A DNA stretch of 5,614 nucleotides from Actinomycetota bacterium (lineage in GTDB: Bacteria > Actinomycetota > Thermoleophilia > Miltoncostaeales > Miltoncostaeaceae): NCBI GenBank assembly GCA_005788075.1, contig SXZC01000232.1, positions 1 to 5,614 of the forward strand, given 5' to 3'. The stretch's first letter is position 1. Every line of letters starts with the position of its first letter. A model generated the notes under the pieces. The model ran no database searches. It had not been told where the DNA came from and saw only the letters and a program-made list of their open reading frames with translations. Positions 1 through 5,247 of the stretch are shown in pieces. The position numbers and the translations under genes are program-made.

Positions 1-120
1 CCGCCGCCGAGCGACCCCTCCGACGAGCTTCCGCTCGCGGTTCCGATCATGGGCTTCGTGGCCCTCGGGCTCGTGGCGTTCGGGTCGATCTCGGCGATCT
101 GGAGACGCCGGCGCCGCTGA
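1..120 (+). CDS. C-terminal end of a membrane-anchored protein (5' end outside window)
   Basis: An open frame enters from the left edge and ends at TGA 118-120, giving 39 residues. They begin with a short Pro/Ser/Asp-rich stretch (PPPSDPSDELPLAVP), continue with a hydrophobic segment of about 18 residues (IMGFVALGLVAFGSISAI, residues 16-33), and end in W followed by five arginines. This is the classic shape of a C-terminal stop-transfer anchor, with the preceding domain outside the cell and the arginine tail inside. There is no LPXTG sorting motif before the span, so sortase attachment is not supported. The family cannot be told from this fragment. It could be a surface or secreted protein, or the last span of a multi-pass protein. 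Third positions are almost all G or C, which supports real coding. The following gene starts 36 bases downstream. Confidence 0.7.
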   Translation, partial: PPPSDPSDELPLAVPIMGFVALGLVAFGSISAIWRRRRR

Positions 121-143
121 CCTCCCGGGGCCCGGCTCCCGGC

Positions 144-149
144 TACGCT
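144..149 (+). promoter_or_regulatory. Candidate -10 element (TACGCT) for a near-leaderless start
   Basis: TACGCT fits the actinobacterial TANNNT -10 pattern. Its last T lies 8 bases before ATG 157 and 5 bases before the in-frame GTG 154, so transcription could begin at or next to the start codon. The only -35-like sequence is CTGACC at 117-122, and its 21-base spacer is too long to be convincing. There is no Shine-Dalgarno sequence between this box and the start, which fits a leaderless transcript. The call rests on one hexamer in GC-rich DNA and is tentative. Confidence 0.3.
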
Positions 150-156
150 GCGGGTG

Positions 157-1257
157 ATGCAAGCCGACGTGCTCTTCGACGCCACGCCCCTCGATCGCGA
201 CCACGCCGCGCGTGGCATCGGGGCGGCCGTGCGGGGCATTGCCGAGGGGCTCGCAGCGCTGCCGAATGAGCGGCGCCCGGCGTTTCTGGTCTCCGGCGAC
301 GGCGAGAACGCCCCCCTCACGCCCGAGCGCTACTCGGTGCGCTGGCCCGACGTCCGCGTGCGCCGGCTGCCCGACCCCTGGCCCGCGGCCACCGTGGAGC
401 GCCACGTGCGCAAGCTGGCCCCGCGCCTGTTCCACTCCACGCAGTCCGAGCTGCTGCCGTCGGGCGTGCCGAGCGTGGTGACCCTCTACGACCTCATCCC
501 CGCCGCCTACCCCAAGCTGTTCCTGACAGGGGCGGGGCGCAAGGCCGAGGCAACGGCATATCGTCGGTGGATGAAGCGCCTGCCCGATGCCCGCCTGCTG
601 CTCTGCATCTCGCAGGAGACCGCCGACGATGCCGTGCGCCTGGCCGGTGCCGACCCGGCCCGGGTGAGGGTGGTCCCGCTGGCCGCGCCCCCGGCCGCCC
701 TGCCCGCAGGTGAGGTGCCGGCCGACCCCTACATCCTCATGAGCGGCGGCCTCGAGCCCCACAAGAATCCGTGGCCGGTGGTGAGCGCGCTGGCCATGCT
801 TCCCGAGCCCCTGCGCCTGGTGATGACCGGCCCGTGGGGCGGTCGCCGCGTGCGCCTGCTGCGCGACTACGCCCATCGCGCGGGGGTGCTCGACCGCATC
901 GACCTGCTCGGCCATGTGCCGGCGTCGCGCCTGGCCGCACTGCGCGAGGGCGCGGTGGCCGTGGTGGTGCCGAGCCTCAAGGAGGGCTTCGGCCTGCCGG
1001 TGCTCGAGGCCATGGAGGCCGGCACGCCGGTGGTGGCCAGCGACATCCCCTCGCTGCGCGAGGTGGGCGGCGACGCCGCCCGCTACGAGGACCCCTTCGA
1101 CCCCGAGGGGTGGGCCGATGCCATGGCCGAGGCCTGGCAGGAGCCGGACCGCCGCAAGGCGGCCGCCATCGGCGGGCCATCACGCGCGCAGCAGTTCTCG
1201 TGGGATCGCACCACCGAGTTGGTGCTCGAGGCCTACGACGAGGCGCTGGCCGCATGA
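157..1257 (+). CDS. GT4-type (GT-B fold) glycosyltransferase, first copy
   Basis: This 366-residue protein has the length and layout of a GT4-family glycosyltransferase, a cytoplasmic retaining enzyme that transfers a sugar from a nucleotide-sugar donor. The N-terminal half starts with a beta-strand (ADVLFDATPL) and carries a helix rich in Arg and Ala plus the strand TLYDLIP (109-115), typical of the acceptor domain. The C-terminal donor domain carries GGLEPHKN (197-204) and KEGFGLPVLEAM (275-286), in which E276 and E284 form the family E-x7-E motif, followed by GTPVVASDIPSLREV. The usual Arg of the RKN motif is His here (EPHKN), but the Lys is kept. I chose ATG 157; GTG 154 immediately before it is in frame and would add one residue. 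No clear ribosome binding site is present. The stop overlaps the next start (ATGA, 1254-1257), implying translational coupling. Donor and acceptor are unknown. Confidence 0.9.
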   Translation: MQADVLFDATPLDRDHAARGIGAAVRGIAEGLAALPNERRPAFLVSGDGENAPLTPERYSVRWPDVRVRRLPDPWPAATVERHVRKLAPRLFHSTQSELLPSGVPSVVTLYDLIPAAYPKLFLTGAGRKAEATAYRRWMKRLPDARLLLCISQETADDAVRLAGADPARVRVVPLAAPPAALPAGEVPADPYILMSGGLEPHKNPWPVVSALAMLPEPLRLVMTGPWGGRRVRLLRDYAHRAGVLDRIDLLGHVPASRLAALREGAVAVVVPSLKEGFGLPVLEAMEAGTPVVASDIPSLREVGGDAARYEDPFDPEGWADAMAEAWQEPDRRKAAAIGGPSRAQQFSWDRTTELVLEAYDEALAA

Positions 1258-2348
1258 GCCGCGAACCGCTCCGCGCCCGACCCCTGGTGATGGTCGACCA
1301 GCGCCTGGCCCGCAGGCGCCGCACGGGAATCGCCCGGGTGATCACCAAGACCCGCGAGGCCATGGCGCTCGACCCGCCCACCGACATCGACATCGTGTGG
1401 GTGAACGGCCCCCGGGGCCTGCCGAGGAAGAACGCCCTCACGAGCATCGGCAACCTGGTGATCGACATGATCTGGCTGGGCGTGCTGCTGCCGCGCAAGG
1501 CCAAGAAGCGCGGGGCGAGCCTCATCCACGTGCCCATGAACTGGGGACCGCTGCGCGGGCGCACCCCCACCACGGTGATGATCCAGGACCTTGCCTTCGA
1601 GCGCATGCCCGAGGCCTACCCGGCAGGGTTCCGCACGTGGGCATCGGTGCTCGGCCGGCGCACGGCCCGGCGCGCGAAGTTGGTGATGGCCACCACCGAG
1701 GCCGGCGCGCGCGACATCGAGGAGATCTACCGCGTACCCAAGGAGCGCATCCGCGTGGTGCACCTGGGAAGCGCCGCCGACGCGCACGACTTCGAGGTGC
1801 TGCGCGAGCCCTTCGTGCTGGCGGTGGGCGAGTTCGAGCCGCGCAAGCGCGTGCTCGAGCTCATGCGCGGACACGACCGCTACTTCGCCACCGCCCCAAC
1901 CTACCCGCCCATCTGCCGGCTGGTCATCGCCGGCGCGGGTGGAAGCCAGGAGGAGGAGGCACAGGAGCGCCGCGGCATCGGCTGCGACATGCTGGGCTTC
2001 ATCAGCGACGAGGAGCTCAGCGAGCTCTACCGCCGGGCAACGCTGTTCGTGAGCCTGTCGGCGTACGAGGGCTTCGGGCTGCCGATCGTGGAGGCCATGG
2101 CGCATGGCTGCCCCGTGCTGGTGGCCGACAACTCCTCCCAGGCCGAGGTGGCCGGCGAGGGGGCGTTTCTCATCCACGACGCCTCGCCCGAGGGCATCGC
2201 CGCCCGCCTCGAGGAGGTGCTCGCCGACCGCGAGGAGCTCGCCCGCCGCGGTGCGGCGGCCAAGGCGCGCGCCGCGGAGCTCTCGTGGAGCGAGACCGCC
2301 CGCAAGACCGCCGACGTGTGGCGCGAGGCCCTGGGGCTGCCGAGGTGA
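1254..2348 (+). CDS. GT4-type (GT-B fold) glycosyltransferase, second copy
   Basis: This 364-residue protein is a second GT4-type glycosyltransferase, expected to be cytoplasmic or loosely membrane-bound. The N-terminal region is basic (RLARRRRTG, 17-25), and a hydrophobic patch at 66-79 (GNLVIDMIWLGVLL) could help contact the membrane. IQDLAFERMPEAYP (110-123) corresponds to the acceptor-domain strand of this family. The donor domain has VGEFEPRKR (191-199), where the usual final Asn is Arg, then an acidic stretch (SQEEEAQERR, 231-240) and YEGFGLPIVEAM (271-282), with E272 and E280 as the E-x7-E pair. The start is fixed by the ATGA overlap with the preceding gene. GAGG at 1240-1243 may be a weak ribosome binding site, 10 bases upstream. 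The frame stays open upstream through the preceding gene, but the family-like N terminus begins at 1254. It probably acts in sequence with its neighbour on one glycan. Confidence 0.9.
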   Translation: MSREPLRARPLVMVDQRLARRRRTGIARVITKTREAMALDPPTDIDIVWVNGPRGLPRKNALTSIGNLVIDMIWLGVLLPRKAKKRGASLIHVPMNWGPLRGRTPTTVMIQDLAFERMPEAYPAGFRTWASVLGRRTARRAKLVMATTEAGARDIEEIYRVPKERIRVVHLGSAADAHDFEVLREPFVLAVGEFEPRKRVLELMRGHDRYFATAPTYPPICRLVIAGAGGSQEEEAQERRGIGCDMLGFISDEELSELYRRATLFVSLSAYEGFGLPIVEAMAHGCPVLVADNSSQAEVAGEGAFLIHDASPEGIAARLEEVLADREELARRGAAAKARAAELSWSETARKTADVWREALGLPR

Positions 2349-2386
2349 CCCCGGGAACACCGAGCAACGAGGTGGGCGCCGCATCC

Positions 2387-2401
2387 CCGGCGCTACGCCG
2401 G
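2387..2401 (+). terminator. Perfect 6-bp hairpin after the second GT4 gene, possible weak terminator
   Basis: CCGGCG, loop CTA, CGCCGG forms a perfect GC-only stem 39 bases after the stop at 2348. No T tract follows, so it is not a canonical intrinsic terminator; hairpins without U-tracts are sometimes proposed to terminate or stabilise transcripts in high-GC actinobacteria. A second small inverted repeat (GGTG AAA CACC, 2400-2410) shares two bases with this stem, so the two structures could be mutually exclusive. The function is uncertain. Confidence 0.3.
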
Positions 2402-2446
2402 TGAAACACCCCCGGTAACCCCCACTTCAGCGCCTCGCGACGGGCG

Positions 2447-2452
2447 CACAAT
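2447..2452 (+). promoter_or_regulatory. Weak candidate -10 element (CACAAT) before the first GT-C gene
   Basis: CACAAT matches TATAAT at four of six positions and would place the transcript start near 2459, about four bases before ATG 2463. No convincing -35 element is found at the normal distance, and no Shine-Dalgarno sequence lies between the box and the ATG. The 114-base gap (2349-2462) holds this box and the hairpin upstream of it and no other gene that I can see. Confidence 0.22.
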
Positions 2453-2462
2453 CTGACGCGCA

Positions 2463-4040
2463 ATGTCGCGTCGCCGCTGGTCACTCCCCCGGCCGGGCTC
2501 CTCCCCGTGGCCGCTTGTCGCCCTCGCCCTCATCGTGGTGGCCGGCACGGTGCTGCGCGTGGGAGTGCTGCGGACCAGCATCGGACGCCTCGACGGGGAC
2601 GAGGGGGTGACCGGCGTGATGGCGCAGCGCATCCTCACCGGCGACCTGCCCCTGTTCTTCGGCAACCAGAACTACCAGGGCGCCTTCGAGCAGTACCTGC
2701 AAGCAGGCACCCTGGCGCTCCTGCCCGACTCGCCCTTCACCCTGAGGCTCGTTCAGGTCGCCCTGTCAGCAGTGGTGCTCGTGCTCACCTACATGCTCGG
2801 CTCACGGGTCTGCCGCTCACCCTGGGCAGGGGTGCTGGCCGCCGGCCTTCTCGCCTTCGGCCCGTACTACTTCGTGGTGAAGGGCGTGAAGAGCCATGGC
2901 GGGTACGACTCGGCAATCGTCTTCGGACTCCTTGCCCTCCTGCTCGCCCTTGCCCTGCGACGCACGTCATCTCGCGCCCCCTTGATCGGAGCGGCGCTGG
3001 GCCTCAGCGCGGGACTGGCCCTCTGGGCCAATCCCACCGCCATCTACCTCGTCCTTCCCGCTGCGCTGTGGGCGGTGGGATCGATGCGCGGCTCGTTTCG
3101 TCGGCTCCTCGCTCCCACGGCAGCGGGGTTCGTGGCGGGGCTCGTGCCCTATGCCGTGCGCGCCCTGCACACCGGGTCGCTCACGCCGTCGCGAACAGAT
3201 GCGCAACCACCGACGACATACCTCGATCGCCTCAAGCGCTTCTTCGATCCCGTCCTCGGCGACTTCCTCGGGGCCGGAAACGCCAACCCCGCCATCGCGC
3301 CGGGCCTGCCAACTCGGGCCCTCGCCATCGCGATGGTCCTAGGGGTTCTCATCGCCGCGTGGCACCGCCGCTACGGGGTGCGCGACGTTCTCACCATGAG
3401 GACCGTTCAGCGCAGGCCCGTCGACGCCATCGTCATCGGACTCCTCGCGATCCCGTTCATCTATGCCGCCAGCCCCTTCACGTGGTTCCTCGGCGAGCCC
3501 CGATACATGTTCACCGCATATCCGCTGGCTGCCGTGGCGGCGACGGCTGCGATCTTCACCCTTCGCCTGACCGTCACCCAAGGGGCCATCGCCGCGTTCG
3601 CCATCCTGGCCATCGCCTTCCTCACGGGGTGGTCCCTCAGCGAAGCGCACAAGGCCGGGGGCACCTTGGCCGGAATCAAGCTCGGGGTCATCTACACCGA
3701 GGATGCGCCGATGGTGGCGCACACCCTACGCGCGGAGGGTGTGCGTGCCGCCTACACCAACTACTGGATGGCCGGACCGCTGCAATTCGCATCGGGCAAT
3801 GCCCTGAGCATCGCTGCTGGGGCGTGGACCCAGTTCCCCGCCATCGAGGCGGAGGTGCGGCAAACCCGCGCGCCCGCCATCGTCGTTCCCACCGAACCCG
3901 GAGCCGGCCTCGTCCGGACCGAACTGCAGCGCACCGGGCGTACCTTCACGGAGTCGGTGGCCGGGCGCTTCACCGCGTTCACCGCCATCTCCCCGGCATA
4001 TCACCCCGGTCCCCAGGGAGTGCCACTCGACATGCGCTGA
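2463..4040 (+). CDS. Polytopic GT-C (GT39/ArnT-PMT-like) membrane glycosyltransferase, first copy
   Basis: This 525-residue integral membrane protein has a basic N terminus (MSRRR), a first span at about 16-36, and then a large outer loop with the acidic motif DGDEGVTGVM (44-53). In GT-C enzymes related to protein mannosyltransferases and ArnT, an Asp or Glu in this first loop is catalytic. Further hydrophobic segments lie near 94-113, 119-138, 148-166, 173-208 (one or two spans), 213-233, 284-300, 320-338, 349-367 and 373-391, so about ten or eleven in all. EPRYMFTAYP (345-354) resembles the RY motif near the late spans of this group. Residues 392-525 form a soluble, probably extracytoplasmic tail. 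The expected role is transfer of a sugar from a polyprenyl-phosphate donor at the outer face. ATG 2463 gives a plausible N-in topology. Third-position GC is lower than in its neighbours. Acceptor and sugar are unknown. Confidence 0.85.
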   Translation: MSRRRWSLPRPGSSPWPLVALALIVVAGTVLRVGVLRTSIGRLDGDEGVTGVMAQRILTGDLPLFFGNQNYQGAFEQYLQAGTLALLPDSPFTLRLVQVALSAVVLVLTYMLGSRVCRSPWAGVLAAGLLAFGPYYFVVKGVKSHGGYDSAIVFGLLALLLALALRRTSSRAPLIGAALGLSAGLALWANPTAIYLVLPAALWAVGSMRGSFRRLLAPTAAGFVAGLVPYAVRALHTGSLTPSRTDAQPPTTYLDRLKRFFDPVLGDFLGAGNANPAIAPGLPTRALAIAMVLGVLIAAWHRRYGVRDVLTMRTVQRRPVDAIVIGLLAIPFIYAASPFTWFLGEPRYMFTAYPLAAVAATAAIFTLRLTVTQGAIAAFAILAIAFLTGWSLSEAHKAGGTLAGIKLGVIYTEDAPMVAHTLRAEGVRAAYTNYWMAGPLQFASGNALSIAAGAWTQFPAIEAEVRQTRAPAIVVPTEPGAGLVRTELQRTGRTFTESVAGRFTAFTAISPAYHPGPQGVPLDMR

Positions 4041-4066
4041 CGGGCACGGCCACTGGGTCGTATCCT
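4037..4066 (+). promoter_or_regulatory. Sigma70-like promoter, CTGACG - 18 bp - TATCCT
   Basis: CTGACG (4037-4042, four of six matches to TTGACA) and TATCCT (4061-4066, four of six matches to TATAAT and fitting TANNNT) are separated by 18 bases. This is the best-formed promoter-like pair in the window. The -35 box overlaps the stop codon of the upstream GT-C gene (4038-4040). With the last T of the -10 box at -7, the predicted transcript start is 4073, exactly the G of a GTG codon that opens a 34-codon frame. It would drive the third GT4 gene and the overlapping second GT-C gene. There is no experimental support in the sequence itself. Confidence 0.5.
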
Positions 4067-4072
4067 TGGCGG

Positions 4073-4177
4073 GTGAACACACTCGACACGGTGCCGCCAG
4101 CAGGCGCTGGCACTGGCCGCGCACTGCCACCATCTGGCGGACGGGATGCACGCCGCCGCACCGAGCCCGCCCGATGA
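4073..4177 (+). CDS. Possible leaderless 34-codon leader peptide ahead of the third GT4 gene
   Basis: GTG 4073 coincides with the transcript start predicted from the upstream promoter and opens a frame of 34 codons (beginning VNTLDTVPPAGAG, ending RDARRRTEPAR). Its TGA at 4175-4177 overlaps ATG 4174 of the next gene as ATGA, the same overlap seen between the two GT4 genes upstream. The peptide is rich in Pro, Gly and Arg, with three consecutive Arg codons (residues 27-29), and has no recognisable domain. A hairpin lies inside codons 8-13. Third positions are G or C in only 21 of 34 codons, well below the flanking genes, so the peptide may matter less than the act of translating it. Leaderless translation here could deliver ribosomes to a downstream start that lacks a ribosome binding site. 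It could equally be chance. Confidence 0.35.
   Translation: MNTLDTVPPAGAGTGRALPPSGGRDARRRTEPAR
4096..4111 (+). repeat. Inverted repeat in the leader (6-bp perfect stem, 4-base loop)
   Basis: GCCAGC, loop AGGC, GCTGGC forms a perfect stem in the stretch between the predicted transcript start and the third GT4 gene. An alternative fold pairs GTGC (4091-4094) with GCAC (4110-4113) around a shorter inner stem. It has no T tract and so is not an intrinsic terminator. In GC-rich DNA a 6-bp stem is not rare. Its interest comes only from its position in a possible leader. Confidence 0.3.
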
Positions 4178-5247
4178 GGGTCGCGGTCGACGCCCACGCC
4201 GTGGCGCAGCCCACCCCGGGCGACGCCGGCAATGCCCGCTGGATCGAGAACCTCATCCACGCGCTGGTGGCCACCGCCGGCCCCGACGACTCCGTGCTGG
4301 CGATGATCGCCCACGACCAGGCTCGCGAGCGCATCGACCCCGCCGTGCCCCTGGTGGAGGTGACCGACCGCAACGTGCCGCGCCTGCTCCGCGGGGCACC
4401 CCGCGTGATGGAGCGCGCCCGCGCCGACATCGGGGTGTTCAACTACGTGGTGCCGTTCCGCGGGCGCACCCCGAGCGCCGTGGTGGTGCACGACGCAGCC
4501 TTCGTCAGCAACCCCGGGTGGTTCAGCAGGCGCGACCGCGAGATGCTCGGGCGCCTCGTGCCCCGCGCCATCACGAAGGCGGACGTAGTCATCGGCGTGA
4601 GCCACGCCGAAGCCGCGGAGATCACCGAGATCTTCGGAATCGACCCCGCGAAGGTGCACGTGGTGCGCACCTACCCCGCCCCGGTGTTCACGCCCGATCC
4701 CGTGGGGGACGCCGCCAACCGCGTGTTCGCGCGGTTCGGGCTCAGGCGGTACGTGCTCGCCGTGGGCGACATCCACCCCCGCAAGAACATCGGGGCCCTG
4801 GCCCAGGCCATGGCGCTGCTGGGTGATCGCGACCTCGAGCTCGCCCTCGTGGGCCGCCCCGCGCTGGGCGGCGAGCAGATCGTGCGTGGCGCCAAGGCCC
4901 ACTGGCTGGGCCACGTGACCGACGAGCAGTTGGCCGACCTCTACCGCGCCGCCGCGGTGGTGTGCGTGCCGTCGCTCTACGAGGGCTTCGGCCTGCCGAT
5001 CCTTGAGGCCATGGCATGTGGCGCTGCCGTGGTGGCCAGCAACCGGGGGGCCATGCCCGAGATCGCCGGCGACGGGGCGATCACCTGCGACCCCACACCC
5101 AACGCCATTGCGCTGGGCATTCGCGAGGCGCTGGACCCGGCGAACGCCGAACGGCTCGGCGGCGCGGCGGTGGCCCAGGCGGCGGGGTTCAGTGAGGCCA
5201 CCATGGGCGACGCCGGGTGGGCTGCCCTGCGAACCGCGAGCAGGTGA
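4174..5247 (+). CDS. GT4-type (GT-B fold) glycosyltransferase, third copy
   Basis: This 357-residue GT4-type glycosyltransferase begins with the typical MRVAVDAHAV strand. VVVHDAAFVSNPGWF (103-117) matches the acceptor-domain strand and loop of the family. The donor domain has VGDIHPRKN (197-205) with both Arg and Lys of the RKN motif, then LYEGFGLPILEAMACG (268-283) with E270 and E278 as the E-x7-E pair, and a helical C terminus. It is the most canonical of the three GT4 copies here. The frame is open upstream to TTG 4066, but the extra 36 residues are Trp/Arg/His-rich, unlike the family, and the TTG lies inside the -10 box, so ATG 4174 is preferred. No ribosome binding site precedes it, and the ATGA overlap with a 34-codon frame suggests coupling. 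Its stop overlaps the next GTG (GTGA, 5244-5247). It likely adds a sugar from a nucleotide donor in the cytoplasm. Confidence 0.9.
   Translation: MRVAVDAHAVAQPTPGDAGNARWIENLIHALVATAGPDDSVLAMIAHDQARERIDPAVPLVEVTDRNVPRLLRGAPRVMERARADIGVFNYVVPFRGRTPSAVVVHDAAFVSNPGWFSRRDREMLGRLVPRAITKADVVIGVSHAEAAEITEIFGIDPAKVHVVRTYPAPVFTPDPVGDAANRVFARFGLRRYVLAVGDIHPRKNIGALAQAMALLGDRDLELALVGRPALGGEQIVRGAKAHWLGHVTDEQLADLYRAAAVVCVPSLYEGFGLPILEAMACGAAVVASNRGAMPEIAGDGAITCDPTPNAIALGIREALDPANAERLGGAAVAQAAGFSEATMGDAGWAALRTASR

Noticed and set aside
1..39. Sortase (LPXTG) or exosortase sorting signal in the upstream partial protein
   Set aside because: The residues before the span read DELPLAVP, with no LPXTG and no PEP-like motif. 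A span followed by arginines is not enough on its own.
125..142. CCGGG ... CCCGG inverted repeat as a terminator after the first partial gene
   Set aside because: The stem is only 5 bp with an 8-base loop, several alternative pairings exist in this C/G-rich stretch, and no T tract follows.
771..1253. In-frame upstream extension of the second GT4 gene inside the first GT4 gene
   Set aside because: The extension is Arg/Ala/Gly-rich and lies wholly within the well-supported first GT4 gene. The ATGA overlap at 1254 gives a natural start.
1233..2384. Long open frame of 383 codons on the minus strand opposite the second GT4 gene
   Set aside because: Its product is rich in His, Arg, Ala and Gly with no recognisable motif, and it is fully antisense to a gene with clear GT4 motifs. 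Such frames are expected in strongly GC-biased DNA.
2507..4072. Long plus-strand open frame overlapping the first GT-C gene in another frame
   Set aside because: The product is Arg/His/Pro-rich without motifs, while the frame starting at 2463 gives clear membrane spans and the GDEG motif. Only its last 34 codons (4073-4177) were kept, as a possible leader.
4066..4173. TTG 4066 as the start of the third GT4 gene
   Set aside because: The TTG lies inside the -10 box and upstream of the predicted transcript start. The extra 36 residues are Trp/Arg/His-rich and unlike the N terminus of GT4 proteins.
3979..4914. Minus-strand open frame of 311 codons across the leader and third GT4 gene
   Set aside because: Composition is His/Gly/Val-rich and low in complexity with no domain signal. 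It mirrors the biased third positions of the plus-strand gene.
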